Positions 11,380 to 24,030 of a DNA stretch of 64,000 nt are shown piece by piece. Where the stretch lies: NCBI RefSeq assembly GCF_947179165.1, contig NC_077248.1, positions 9,297,256 through 9,361,255 of the forward strand, written 5' to 3'. Source of the stretch: Solanum dulcamara (taxonomy: Eukaryota > Streptophyta > Magnoliopsida > Solanales > Solanaceae). Position 1 is the stretch's first letter, and each line of letters opens with the position of its first letter. The translations under genes and the position numbers were made by a program. The notes beneath the pieces are model-generated. The model was not told the origin of the DNA, did no database searches, and saw nothing but the letters and a program-made list of their open reading frames with translations.

Positions 11380-12375
11380 TTATGACGTAGATTCATTTGA
11401 GTAAAACAATTTCATATTAATGGTCCCTCTGAGATATCTGAATATATGCTTAATTCTATTCGGGTGTCTTCGTGTTGGAGAAGAATTAAATCTTGATAAC
11501 AAGCTTACAGAGAAAGCTATATCTGGTCTAGAATTATTGGCAAGATACATTAATACACCAATTGCACTAAGATATGGTATTTCAGCACCAATAATCTCTT
11601 CATCATTTTCATGAGGTCGAAACGGATCTGTATTAATATGAAGAGATCTCACAACCATTGGGGTACTTAATGGATGTGATTTATCCATATAAAACCTCTT
11701 TAAAATATTTTCAGTATATGTTGACTGATATACAAATATCTCATTTGTAAAATGTTCAATTTGTACACCAAGACAAAATTTGGCTTTCCGAGGTCTTTTA
11801 TTTCAAACTCCTTTTTTAGACATTTTACTACCTTTGCAAGTTCTTGCAGAGTTTCAGTAATATTTAAATCATCAACATATACTGCTATTATGAAAAATTC
11901 AGATCCATACCTTTTCATAAAGACACAAGGGCAAATTAAATCATTTTTATATCTTTCTTTTAGCAAATATTCGCTAAGACGATTGTACCACATGCGTCTT
12001 GATTGTTTCAACCCGTATAAGAATTTTTGAAGCTTTATTGAGCAAGTTTCTCGAGAATTCTTGTATGCTTCAGACACTTTGAACCCTTCGGGAATTTTCA
12101 TAAAAATGTCATGGTTCAATGAGCCATATAAATAAGCAGTGACCATGTCCATTAAGTGCATTTCAAGTTTTTCATGAACTGTCAAATTCATTAGATACCT
12201 GAAGGTAATTGCATCCATCACAGGAGAATTTGTTTCCATATAGTCAATGTCAGGCCTTTGCAAAAAACTTTGGGCTACAAGTCGTGCTTTATATCTTACA
12301 ACTTCACTTTTTTCATTTCGTTTACGCACAAAAATCCATTTGTACCCTATTGGTTTGACACCTTCAGGTGTTTAG
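11380..12375 (-). pseudogene. Copia reverse transcriptase (RVT_2), broken
   Basis: Two open stretches (12,329-11,700 and 11,688-11,380) cover the copia reverse transcriptase. Visible motifs are YKARLVAQ near the start, MDMVTAYLYGSL (family has D-V-K-T-A-F-L-x-G), KFLYGLKQSRRMWYNRL, the catalytic YVDDLNI, and further on PYLSAIGVLMYLANNSRPDI. The reading frame also continues upstream of 12,329 to about 12,375 (GYKWIF). A stop lies between the two stretches, and the link to the RNase H part is broken. The protein would copy element RNA into DNA in cytoplasmic particles. Confidence 0.9.
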
Positions 12376-12437
12376 ATTATTGATCCAAAAATTTTACGTT
12401 TTTCAAGTGAAGTTAACTCTACTTGAATTGTATCCTT

Positions 12438-12929
12438 TTATTTTGGCCAATCATTTTTCTGTCTACATTCATCGACAGATTTTGGTTCAAAATCTTTATC
12501 TTGTTGCATTATTTCAATGGCAACATTATAAGTAAAAATATTATCGACCACAATATCTTTTCGGTTCCACCGTTTTTCTGTCGAGACATAATTTATTGAG
12601 ATTTTTTCTTTCTCATTATTTTTAGGTACTTGGACCTCCTCGGTGGTATCATCATTTGTTGTGTCTCTAGGCTCTTCTTGAGCAATTGCCCTCAAATTAT
12701 GATTATCTTGATCATTTATTCCTTTTTCTTTTCGAGAATTTTTATCTTTGGAACAAATTGGTCTTCCACGTTTTAACCATGCCCTAGACTCATTTGCCTG
12801 AACAAGTTGTCCTACCGGGAGATCAACTCGAACTTGAGCATTAGCAACTGAGATATGTGATTTAATAACCCGTGGAAGGTTAGTAAATGCATCCGGCAGT
12901 TGATTTGCAATATTCTGCAAATGAATCAT
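12438..12929 (-). pseudogene. Copia integrase-RT linker remnant
   Basis: This 163-residue open stretch is rich in Lys, Glu and Asn and includes RAWLKRGRPICSKDKNSRK, a basic segment typical of the linker between integrase and reverse transcriptase in plant copia polyproteins. It has no catalytic motif. Its strand, position and direction agree with the flanking integrase and RT pieces. Confidence 0.7.
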
Positions 12930-13114
12930 CTTTTATAGTTGTTGCTCATATTGATTTGTTCGAGGATCTAAATGAGATAGTGATAATAAATTTCAATCTA
13001 TCTTATTTTCCAATTGCTTATGTTCTCCCCCTAATGTTGGGTATACTGATTCATCAAAATGACAATCAACGAATCTTGCCGTGAATAAATCTCCAGTCAT
13101 ATATTCCAAATATT

Positions 13115-13840
13115 TTATAATAGAAGGAGATTAATATCCAACATATATTCCCAACCTTCTTTAGGGACCCATCTTTGTGCGGTACGGTGGAGCAATTGAG
13201 ACATATACCACACACTCAAATATTCTAAGATGGGATATATTTGGCTCCCTTCCAAAAACCAACTGTAATGGGGAAATTCATGAAAATTTGTTGGTTTTAT
13301 ACGCACAAATGTTGTTGCATGCAAAATAGCATGCCCCCATACCGAAAGAGAAAGTTTTGTCCTCATTAGCAATGGTCTAGTTATCAATTGGAGGCGTTTA
13401 ATCAATGATTCTGCTAGACCATTTTGAGTATGAACATAAGCGAACAGATGTTTAACTTTTATTCCAACCGATATATAATAATCATTAAAAGATTGAGATG
13501 TAAATTCACCAGCATTATCAAGACGAATTGTCTTTATTGCATAATCTGGAAATTGTGCTCTTAACATTATAATTTGAGCTAACAATCTTGCAAAAGCCAT
13601 GTTGCGAGTTGATAATAAGCACACATGTGACCATCTTGTAGATGCATCTATCAAGACCATATAATATTCAAATGGTCCACATAAATGATGAATTGACCCA
13701 CATATATCACCCTGTATACATTTCAGAAACGTAGAGGATTCAATCTCAACCTTAGTTGTTGATGGTTTAATAATCAGTTTTCCTTGAGAACAAGCAATAC
13801 AAGAGAATTCCTTAGATTGGAGAATTTTTTGATTCTTCAA
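13115..13840 (-). pseudogene. Copia integrase core, degenerate
   Basis: This 241-residue open stretch begins with the end of the zinc-binding region (CIACSQGK) and continues into the integrase core. The three acidic positions can be placed at GDICG, RLDNAGEFTS and HTQNGLAESLIKRL. The enzyme would insert element DNA into the genome. The C-terminal part shows shifts away from the family pattern, and the ORF ends early, so it is not expected to function. Confidence 0.88.
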
Positions 13841-13846
13841 AGTGTG

Positions 13847-14370
13847 TCAATGTGAATTCTCAATAATTTTGTGCATCATATTATAACTGGGATGGCCCAA
13901 TCGGTCATGCCAAATAATAAAATCATTAGAATCAGTAAATCTTTTGTTTATTATGGCATATGATTCAACAGTACCAATATTTGTATGGTACAATCTAGAA
14001 GAAAGTGCAGGTAATTTTTCGGGCATAATTTTCTTCTCTGTATTCATTGTAGTAATATAAAGGTATTCAATCTTTCCTTCATTTGCAGTCTCAATATGAT
14101 AATTATTTTGGCGAATAACCTTGAAACTTAACAGATTTCTTCGAGACTTACTACAATACAATGCATTATTAATTATCAATATCGTTCCTCCACGTAGTAA
14201 TAAGACCGCTCTTCCAAGCCTTCAATTAATTTTGTACTACCAAATATTGTATTGACATAGGCCTTTTTCATAATTAAATGACAGAAATATTTCTTTTCTT
14301 TTAATATCATATATGTTGTATCACTATCCAAAAGACACATAATTCCATTACTCATCTTGGATCCAATTGA
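13847..14370 (-). pseudogene. Copia protease and pre-integrase remnant
   Basis: The ORF 14,179-13,847 contains the GAG pre-integrase signature, FIIWHDRLGHPSYNMMHKII. Just upstream on the minus strand (about 14,360-14,190) the frame reads MCLLDSDTTYMILKEKKYF, which fits the copia protease active site (D-S-x-T-T). A stop codon separates the two. The protease would process the polyprotein. Confidence 0.75.
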
Positions 14371-14636
14371 AGACTGAAAATTTATTTATCTTCATAAAAT
14401 AAAAATACATTATAAGAGATAAATAAGTAACAATATTGTTAGAAAAACATAAGTCTTTTTTTCTTCTTTTCTTTTAAATAGATAAATGTAAAAATATGAT
14501 AATCAAAAATACATAAAAACGACAACATATTGTAAATCATATAAACAAATTAAACATCAATTATAATCCCTAAAAAAATCTTCAACCTCCAAATGAGTAA
14601 TATCATTGAGGTCGTTAAAATCGTCATTCTTCAAAG

Positions 14637-15450
14637 CTAGATTTGCTTTAATATTATCATTATGTGAAGGTCTTGACTCAACTTATTTTCAAACGCCAAG
14701 TGTGACTCTATCCGAACATTAGAAGAAGAGGCATCACCTCTATTTGCCTTTCCTTTGAAGGAATTTTGATAAAGCCTTACAAAATGCTCAGGCATCCGAC
14801 ATTCATTTTTCCAGTGACCTTTCATGCTACAATGATGATAGTTACTTCTTGAAGGGCCACTTTGAGAACTCATATTATTCTCTCTTTTATGTTGACCATT
14901 ACCACGCCAATTATTATATCGTCTTCTGTCATTGTCACGTCCACACACATTATTGTGGCCTTGATTTTTATTTTATCTTCTTTCAGACTGGCTATGTGCT
15001 TCTACCACATTTGCTTCCGGTAACGGAGCAGTTCTAGTGGAACGGGCTTCATAATTTTTCATTAAAAGAGCATTATGTTGCTCAGCCACCAGAAGGCATG
15101 AGATTAATTCAGAGTATTTTTGAAAACCTTTTTCATGGTATTGATGTTGTAATATCACATTAGATGTATGAAAAATAGTTAGTGTCTTTTCCAACATGTC
15201 CTCATCATTTATAGTTAGCCCACATAATTTTAATTAAGAAGTTATTCTAAATACAGCAGAATTATACTCAATTATAGTTTTTAAATTCTTGAAACTGTAA
15301 GTGCATCCATTCATAACGAGCACGTGACAATACTGTTGCCCTGAGGTGGTCATACCTCATTTTTAAATCTATCCACAATTTAAGTGGATCTTTCACTGTC
15401 AAGTATTCAACCTTCAGGCTTTCATATAGATGATGACGAAGGAAAATCAT
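14637..15450 (-). pseudogene. Copia gag remnant with zinc knuckle
   Basis: Three open pieces (15,450-15,268, 15,197-14,973 and 14,948-14,637) match plant copia gag (UBN2-like). They include LKVEYLTVKDPLKLWIDL, KYSELISCLLVAEQHN and the nucleic-acid-binding knuckle HHCSMKGHWKNECRMPEHFV, in which the first Cys of the usual CxxC spacing is replaced by His. Gag forms the virus-like particle that packages element RNA. The pieces are separated by stops or shifts. Confidence 0.85.
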
Positions 15451-15717
15451 AGTTTTCGCTTTATGCTAACTTGATGTTTTATTTTCTTTGATTATAGCAT
15501 CACCAAGACCCTTAGCGGTAAAGTGAATTTCAACATCAAGTACCATGACAAATAATTTTTGCCAGAAATATCAAGTGCCACAAACTCTAATTTTGACAAG
15601 TTTGACATGATGAAAATTAATTTAAAAATAACAAAGACAACTAAAATTAAATTTCCTTAGTAGATATAAATAGAAGTTAATTTTTTTGAAAAAAATTAGA
15701 GCTTTGTGTTGATAACG

Positions 15718-15925
15718 TGTTATCAAATAAACTAACTTAACAAAATAAGGAGGAGAGAGTAAGAGAAAAATGAGGACCAGAAGAGAGAAATAGTATCTAT
15801 GTATATTTTCATTGTAAATCTTGGCTATTTTATAGCCATGAGAAAAGGGATAATTAGTTGGCAACTTGCTTAATGAAACATCTACTTTGGCCAACTGTCA
15901 TCCATTTTGGCCAACTTTCAAAACA
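15718..15925 (-). repeat. Copia 5' LTR
   Basis: On the minus strand it runs TGTTTTGAAAG to TTTGATAACA (208 bases, TG...CA). It contains a TATA-like GGCTATAAAATAGCC (minus strand, about 15,826-15,840). The sequence following it on the minus strand, CGTTATCAACAC, resembles the primer-binding region of plant copia elements that end in AACA before CGTTATCA; this comparison is from memory. Confidence 0.75.
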
Positions 15926-16037
15926 TATATATTAATTGGTATTTGTATTAATTGTTGAAAACTGATTTGATGAATAACTAATTATTGTAAAAAAACAAAA
16001 TATTAAGGGATAATTTTAGATATTTCCTCTTACGTTT
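15926..16037. repeat. Duplicated flank of the solo LTR (copy B)
   Basis: It matches about 2,027-2,136 almost base for base, including the target-site string CGTTT before the LTR start at 16,038. It lies directly next to the right end of the Copia element. Confidence 0.8.
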
Positions 16038-19000
16038 TGTCGCGATTTAATTCATCGGACCGAGCGAGCACCTACTCTAACACCTAAGTAGGAGAACCCT
16101 CAATCTCATCAACATAAATATAATGCGGAAGTTTAAAAAACTACAATTAATGGTCCAAAAGACTTATAAAGTCGCAATATATTAAATATATAAAAAAAAA
16201 ATCAAGGTTTATAACAAGGAACAATTTAACACTCCCAAGGATACTAGTCTAAACAGGTAAAAAGCTTATAAAGATTCAATATATAATAAAATAATGACAC
16301 AGCTCCCACCATAAGAAAGAAAGAGTAGAAGCTGTTGGAGGATCAATCTCGTCTTCAACTAAGAAACATCACTGACCCTGCAATCAGACTATGCCAAGTG
16401 GCATAGTAAGAGTAGTATCAGTACAAATAACACGTACTGGTAAGTATCATTGGTCAACCTAATACCCACCGCATAATATAAAGAAATCAACAAGAAGAAA
16501 ACATGTTCTTTAGGAAATACACTCGCTAAACCTTTATGCATAAACTCTTATAATTCTCATTAACCTCATTAAAATCGTTCAAGCCTAACGTTTATCCCTT
16601 CTACTTGGTTCACTGCTAACTCTAAATTAGATCAAGGCCTAGCCTTTTTATTACATAGATGAGTTTCTGAACTACGACCTCACTAACTTCGTCTAACTAG
16701 TCTAGTTTCCTAAAACTTTCGCACCAACACCTAACCCTAGAATAATTAACATTTCACTTGCAGGAGGGCAATATTAAGGGGGATTAAAGTTCATCTTCTA
16801 AATATACAGGCCCGTTGTGACGGGATCTAACCATCTCTAGCGGCCTCGCCACAGCGGGATTCTTTCCGCTAGGGTGGCTTGTCCGAAGACAGAATCTTTG
16901 AATTCTCTCTCAATCCCTCTTTTTAAAATATACCAACAGGACACCATCAATATCTAACTCTAAGTCACTAACCTTACTAAATCACATATCAAATGCTCTC
17001 TACTTGTTTACCCACGGTTTCATACCTACCATACAGACATATCTAGCCACCATAACATAATTCGAACAGGCATATACAGAAGCACATTATCAATTTGTCA
17101 TTTCAAGAGAAATATATAGTTTCATAGGGTAAATCTCAAATACAACAGTCAACATGGTAACACTTGGACCTTCGGTCCTTTCATATCAATTATTAGATAG
17201 GAAGGGAATGCTCAATTATAATTAGGTCAGTTTCTCTATCATAACACACATAGTCAAGATCAATTCACAGATGATAGTCACATAATGATTCTCTCATAGA
17301 ACCCATACCTAATAGTTAGTATATGTTGGAATGTGACACCCGATCCAGTATCATAATCACATACAGAATCATAGTATGCAACAAACAGTTCACATACTTG
17401 CAACAATCAATTAACATGTTCATTGCATGTAATTGATAATAAATAGTTATTTCATTAGTTTTATTCTATCTTTTCCTTCATTAACAATATTTTTATCACG
17501 ACCCAACTCCGTAGGCCGTGATTGGTGCCCGAGCTGGACACTCGTATATACACCTATGAACTATATGATCAATCCATAACTAAACATAATATGGAACCTA
17601 TAAAGACCCACAACCTAGTCTCAGAATTGTCGCATGAATATATATATATATATATCAGGAAACCTATCTTTTGAGGAGTCACAACTATCAACGGGTAACA
17701 CAGTACATAAGCCGACGAAGCTGTCATGGCATGTGGAAACATCCCACTACATATATATACACAAGCCGATAAGGCTGCCACTACACACAATATCTCAAAA
17801 TATACATATACATACAAGCCGACAAGGCTGCCACTACGTACGGGAACGTCCCAAAATAAGTCATGCTAACACAATCGAACAACATCCATACACAACCCAC
17901 ACATATGTCTACATACCTCTTAAGAGTATTAACAGTAGTATATAACGGGATAGGGCCCCGTCGTATCCCTGGATAACCAAATATATTCATCAAAAGGATA
18001 TGTACCAAATGTTTAGGCTCTAGGACAATGGAGCACTCCAAAATAGCTGAATGGATATCCTAAGCTGGCGGATCCCCAAAACGAATATTTGTACTTGTGG
18101 GCATAAAACACAGCCCCCCCCCAAATAAGGGGGTCAGTACAGGAAATGTACTGAGTATATAAAACATGAAATACAATAAGAAAGATCATAACTGAAGTAG
18201 AGAGTTCAGGAGACAAGTATGATAATCAGGAACTCACTATACATGTGCCTTACTGAACAAATCATGCATATCATTGTCATATATCGTACCCAGCCAATTA
18301 TGGGACTCGGTGCCATAATTATATCACCATATTATCATATCATCATATACATATACCGTACCTAACCCTCTGATAAGGGATTAGGTGAATAAAGTCGTGT
18401 ACACATATACCGTACTCGACCCATCATGAAACTCGGTGAATGATGTAGCAAAAATGTGCATGATAACATACCCGGCCCAGGACTCGATGAGAGATATAAT
18501 GACAGTATGCACGAGTAGAGTAATGAGTAACCATATGCATTTAGATTATCATTTGAAACTCAATAGATAAGTAGGCTAACTAATACTTAAGTATCAAGGC
18601 GATAGTCATGTTCAGTACTCTTTGAATGTCATTATAAACTATATTAAATAAAGCCTTAGGGATCATAGACACATATCAAGATAACGCGAAACAACTTATG
18701 AAAGTTAAGGACATTAATCATTATAGAGTCTTTAAGAATAGGGACTTTCACATACCAACTATTGTCCAACGTATAGAAGACTCAAGGGCAGTAGCTCAAC
18801 TACTTTAAGAGTTTTAACGTCAAGAAGTGAATAAAAACCATGAATCATATTCGGAACCTATGAATGGAATTACTCCAAAGCTCATATCATATACCACTTA
18901 TATTTAAGATATGCCAAAAGAAAGAAGAGATAGCTTTACATACATGTTATAGATCAACCGTAACCAAGCTTGCTTCGTTGCCCTGTTAGCCTATTTAATA

Positions 19001-20705
19001 CGAAAGTAACACTATTGTTAATAAATTACGACTTTCCAGCTTATAAATCTACAACCGATCACTTATAGGAATCATTTCTTAGTTCATACTTCTCGATTAG
19101 TATTTTGATTGGTTAAGAACTTAACGAAAATTGGGCAGCACTTCCTCTATATAACTCGCCTAACCCAAACTTCCAATTAATCTCTGATTAGCACAGCAAC
19201 ACCAATAACAACGATAACAACCCAATAACCTCTCCTAACCCTTTTTCAATTCAAATCATTAACATTTAAGATTTTACACCAAACAGATTAGCATACGCTT
19301 CTTATACGATATTTTATACACTTGCTTTCTTTCGAATTTATGAGCCATATCAACAACAACATGATAACAACATCGACCACCATCCACATACAATAAAAAT
19401 ACTTCAATATTATTTTAATACAAGTTCTAAATAGCCCACCAAAACTACGATATCAAAATACGAGTTTTGATCTTTACTTCACAAAATTACAAACACACAG
19501 AAAAGGGCATAATATTGTTGTGAACAACAACACCTATACTTATCTATAACTATATTCCCAGCCCTTCAACCTAAACAAATTACCTTCAAATACAATACCA
19601 TAATAGTGACAACATTAATCAAATTTTAATCCAATTAGAACAACTCTAATTTTGTCCATTTACAACGCCAACAATAATCATGTTATTTCTTACTTCCAAT
19701 TTCACTTAATACAAATTAATCTCTTCATCACAACATTATTAACTTCAATTGTACCATAAGAAAAAGAAATATTACCTCAAACAAGTTAGGACAGATCCTA
19801 CAATTACTTGCACCAATTGCACCACTTCTTCTTTCTCAATTTAAATTCTAATATTGCTGCCCCCTTGGAACATTTAGAACACTTTTATGGAATTAAAATT
19901 CCCTTTCTTTCACCATATTGGAGCTGGTCGTGAGCTTATTACCATGGTTGTTCTTAAATTTTTTTCAAGAAGTTGTGATGAAGAAGATGAATTGTGAAAA
20001 TGATTATGTGCTGTGCTTTGTCATCAGTTAGTACATATATATGCTATCAGTCCTTAAGACATGTGTCCAACCACAATGACATATGTCCCACTATGGCATG
20101 GACCAATCAGATTTGGCCATGTTGTAGTGGGGTCCATTTAGCACTCCAATTAACTTAACTAATTATAAATCCCCACTTAATAATCTAATCATGGTTAGTT
20201 AATCTCTAATCTCCACTAATATTTCCACACTAATTGTAATTAATTAGCAGATCGTGCACTTATTAAAAATCGAGATTAAAAAGTCTCTATCTCATATCTC
20301 AAAATGATCTTGTCCTTAAACTTATCTCGATTAGCTTAAAATATTCCAATGTACAAAAATACAGAATATAATAATTTCATCAAGTCTTCTTTATTCAAAG
20401 AATCACTTTTGGTGGAACAAGTTCAAATTATAGATTTTACGATCTTAGAATTATAGACCAATCACAATAATATATCAATTACCCAACCACAATAATTAAA
20501 TGCATGGTAAACATCACAACATTACTCAATCACTATTAAGAGTCTCTTTATGATATAGATTGAACCATAACCTACAGCCATGTGTAATCAAATAGATTCA
20601 TGGTATGAGATCTATCAACACTAAGTCATTCACATTTTCCCTTTATTTCATGATTCGCATTACTCAATTAATTTATAGGAAATAATCAGTACGAAAACAC
20701 ATAAT
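16038..20705. mobile_element. Solo LTR, copy B, interrupted and cut off
   Basis: It is the second copy of the LTR at 2,137. The match runs from TGTCGCGATTTAATTCATCG through 17,492 (to copy A position 3,580) and again from about 20,375 to 20,705 (copy A about 3,580-3,923). A 2.9-kb insertion separates the two parts, and the LINE-a (CAA)n end truncates the second. The remaining third of the LTR would lie beyond the window, after LINE-a. There are many small substitutions relative to copy A and no coding sequence. Confidence 0.85.
17493..20374. mobile_element. Noncoding 2.9-kb insertion in solo LTR copy B
   Basis: Copy A has no sequence between positions equivalent to 17,492 and 20,375, so this block was inserted. 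It begins TTATCACGACCCAACTCCG and ends near ACAGAATATAATA. It contains short direct repeats, such as CAAGCCGA(T/C)AAGGCTGCCACTAC (17,762 and 17,815) and ATACCGTAC(C/T) plus AAACTCGGTGAATGATG-like units (18,350-18,450). There is no recognisable coding domain, and the small ORFs near 17,569-18,216 are low-complexity. The target duplication is unclear because the site is AT-rich (AATATTT against AATAATTT). It could be a solo LTR or another non-autonomous element; the class is unresolved. Confidence 0.6.
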
Positions 20706-21049
20706 TACAACAACAACAACAACAACAACAACAACCCAGTGAAATCCCACATCATGGGGTCTAGGGAGGGTAGAGTGTACGCAGACCTGACTCCTACCAA
20801 TGTAGAACGGCTATTTCCGAAAGACCCTCAGCTCAATAAAAGACATAAAAAGGGGGTCAGATAAGATTAAGAAATTCAAAGCGCTATAGGAAAATAAATA
20901 ACGAAGGCATCACAGATAAAATAGAGTAATCACAAGTATTGAAAGTAATAAATAGTAACAGAAATAGCAGAAATAAGAGCATAGGGAATTGTAATGTGCT
21001 AATGCGCCTACGAATAGGGAAGAATAACGAGACTATGTACTAGCTTTCT

Positions 21050-22197
21050 ACCCTAATGTGTGCCCTCCACACCCTCCTATCCAGGGTCATGTCCTCGGTA
21101 AGTCATAAATGCGTCATGTCCTGTCTGATCACCTCTCCCCAATATTTCTTCAGCCTACTCCTACCTCTTCTGAAACCATCTATGGCCAGCCTCTCACATC
21201 TCCGCACTGGTGCATCTGGGACTCTCCTCTTCATATGTCCAAACCATCTCAGTCGCGTTTCCCGCATCTTGTCTTCCACCGAGGCCACTCCTACCTTTTC
21301 TCGAATAACCTCATTTCTAATCTTGTTACTCCTGGTATGCCCACACATCCATCTCAACATTCTCATCTCGGCAACCTTCATCTTTTGCACGTGAGAGACC
21401 TTAACTGTCCAACACTCCGCCCCATATAATATAGCTGGTCTAACGACCACTTTGAAGAACTTGCCCTTAAATTATGGTGGCACCTTCTTGTCACATAACA
21501 CACCGGAGGTGAGCCTCCATTTCATCCATCCTACCCCAATACGGTGTGTGACATCCTCGTCGATCTCTCTGCTGTCTTGCATGATAGAACCAAGGTACTT
21601 AAAACTACTTCTCTTTTGGATGGCTTGGTCCCCGAGCCTAACTTCCGCGCCAACCTCTTGAGGTGTCTCACTGAACTTACACTCTAGGTACTCTGTCTTG
21701 GTCCTACTCAGCTTAAACCCCTTAGACTCTAAGGTGCGTCTCCAATCTTCCAGCTTAGCGTTAACTCCGCTACGAGTCTCATCGATGAGGACTATGTCAT
21801 CCGCAAAAAGCATACACCATGGCACCTCACCTTGAATTTGTCGCGTCAATCCATCCATCACCAAGGCAAATAGGAACGGGCTAAGAGCTGATCCTTGATG
21901 CAACCCCATCATAACTGGGAAGTGTTCTGAGTCCCCTCCTACTGTCCTTACCCTAGTTTTGGCACCCTCGTACATGTCCTTGATCACCCTTATGTACGCT
22001 ACAGGTACACCTTTAGCCTCCAAACATCTCCATAGTATCTCTCGTGGGACTTTATCGTAAGCCTTTTCCAAGTCGATGAACACCATATGCAAGTCTCTCT
22101 TCCTCTCCCTATATTGCTCCATTAGTCTCCTCATAAGGTGGATGGCTTCTGTAGTTGAGCGTCCCGGCATAAATCCAAACTGGTTCTCCGAAATAGA
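21050..22197 (-). pseudogene. LINE-a reverse transcriptase, C-terminal half
   Basis: The open stretches 22,170-21,472 and 21,450-21,103 are in one frame. They carry LINE reverse transcriptase motifs: [49 protein letters not shown] and the catalytic [10 protein letters not shown], followed by SFKYLGSIM and the C-terminal [19 protein letters not shown] region. In-frame stops at 21,472-21,474 and 21,103-21,105, together with the Ogre insertion, show that it is inactive. In an intact LINE the protein nicks the target and copies RNA directly at the site. Confidence 0.92.
22193..22197. repeat. Ogre target-site duplication, left copy
   Basis: ATAGA lies directly before the LTR start TGTTATACCCC. 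The identical ATAGA at 63,377-63,381 follows the other LTR. This fixes both ends of the Ogre element. Confidence 0.9.
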
Positions 22198-22679
22198 TGT
22201 TATACCCCATTTTAACTCGATGTCAAACGGTGTACAACATATTGATGATTCCTAAATTATTTAATTTTAAGAAGTCGCCACCTAATTATTTTTAAGGTAA
22301 ATTAGGATACCTAAATAATTAACTTATTCAATGCTAAAAAATGATCTCCGATTAGTGGTCTACTTAGCTTATGAGATTCTAGATAAGGGTTCTAGTTATC
22401 CTAAAGAGAAGGGGTTAGGCATCCTTCAAGATTCGTTAAAAACGATTACCGGCCAAACTTAGGTTAAATGATTAAAATTATAAAAAAAAGTTGCTCAAAA
22501 GTTTTGAAAATAAAGCTTAGTAACTAAGTGAGTGTTTAAATGCGATATATATATATATATTTTAATAACTAAGCCTTAAAGAAAAATATTGATTTCTTTT
22601 ATTATGATGAACCATTTTAATTAAAGTTTCACAAATCTAAATATCCATATAATGTTAGCTATTGCATTAGTGAGAACAC

Positions 22680-22706
22680 AACGACAATAATAATAATAAT
22701 ATGATA

Positions 22707-22738
<32 letters not shown>

Positions 22739-23079
22739 CAATAATAATAATAATAATAGAAATAATAATATTAATAACGGCAGTAAATAATAATAATAAT
22801 AATAATAATGATGATGATGATAATAATAATAATGATAGTAACACTAAATAATACTAATAACGATAATAATAATAATAATAATAATAAAAATACTAATGAT
22901 AATAATGATAACGAATTTAATACTAATAATACTAATAAAGATAACGATAATAATATTAATAATAATAATAGTAAAATAAAATACTACGAATAATAATAGT
23001 AACGATAATAATAATAATAACAGTAAATAAAAATACTACTAGTACTATTAGTACTACTACTAATAATAATGATGAAGAA

Positions 23080-23116
<37 letters not shown>

Positions 23117-23577
23117 GTAAATAGAAATACTTCTAATACTAATGATAATGATAATAATAATAATAATAATAATTGTAATAACAATAATGACAATAATAAC
23201 AGTAAACAAAATACCCTAATAATAATGATAGTAATAAAAACGAAAATAATAATAATAATAATAATACTAACAGTAAAATAAAATACAACTACAACTCATA
23301 ACAACCACAACAACAATAATAGTAATAATAATAATAGTAAATAAACTATACTAGTATAATAATGATAATAATAAAAACAAAAATAATAATAATAATAATA
23401 ATAATAAGTAAATAATAATAATAATAATACATATAATAACATAATAATAATAATGGTAACATTAATAATAATAATAGCAGTAAACAAAATGTACTAATAA
23501 TAATGATAATAATAATTACGAAAATATTAATGATAGTAATAAACTAATAATAATAATGCTAACAGTAAATAAAATAC

Positions 23578-23610
<33 letters not shown>

Positions 23611-23800
23611 CGGTAATAATAAAAATATATACTACTACTACTACTAATAATAATAATAATAATAATAACCAAAATAATAATAACAATAACAATAATAATA
23701 TTAATAATAATAATAGTAATACTAACAGAAAAATAAACATTCTACTGCTTCTCTTAATAATATTAATAATGAAAATAATAATATTAATATGAATAACGAA

Positions 23801-23837
<37 letters not shown>

Positions 23838-24030
23838 GTAATACTAACAGAAAAATAAACATACTACTACTTCTATTAATAATATTGACAGCGAAAATAA
23901 TAATAATAATAGTAATAACAGAAAATAAAATATACTAATAATAATAATAGCAATAATAATTAAAATAACAATAATGACGACATCAAATAAACAGACACTG
24001 ATAATAAGAATAATGATAACAATAATAATA
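22680..24030. repeat. Impure AAT/TAA microsatellite block in LTR
   Basis: About 1.3 kb is dominated by ATA-ATA-ATA with interruptions. It generates spurious Asn-rich, Ile-rich and Leu/Tyr-rich ORFs on both strands. The same block in the other LTR is about 2.1 kb. Confidence 0.92.

Larger units (their letters stand above)
10482..15925 (-). mobile_element. Degenerate Ty1/copia retrotransposon
   Basis: The element reads on the minus strand in the order gag, protease, integrase, reverse transcriptase, RNase H, which is the copia order. The left LTR (10,482-10,606) follows the purine-rich tract that reads CAGGGGGAG on the minus strand (10,607-10,615). The right LTR is complete (15,718-15,925). 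The coding frame is cut by many stops and frameshifts, so the element cannot make a full polyprotein. No target duplication is seen. The right flank matches copy A at about 2,027, while the left flank matches copy A at 220, so about 1.8 kb of host sequence (including any TIR element) is missing on the left side. Confidence 0.9.
20706..22197 (-). mobile_element. LINE-a (RTE clade), 3' part
   Basis: On the minus strand this LINE ends in a TTG-repeat tail (CAA array at 20,706-20,735 on the plus strand), typical of plant RTE-type LINEs. It is interrupted at 22,197 by the Ogre element and continues at 63,377 after it. The join is exact: the sequence around GAAATAGA at the left edge resumes with CACG(C/T)CTCTCCTCAC at the right, matching the uninterrupted order in LINE-b at 59,750-59,800. 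The left end lies inside solo LTR copy B. Confidence 0.92.

Noticed and set aside
22659..23792. Poly-Asn, poly-Ile, poly-Leu and poly-Tyr ORFs (also 39,627-41,510)
   Set aside because: They come from the AAT microsatellite in the Ogre LTRs.
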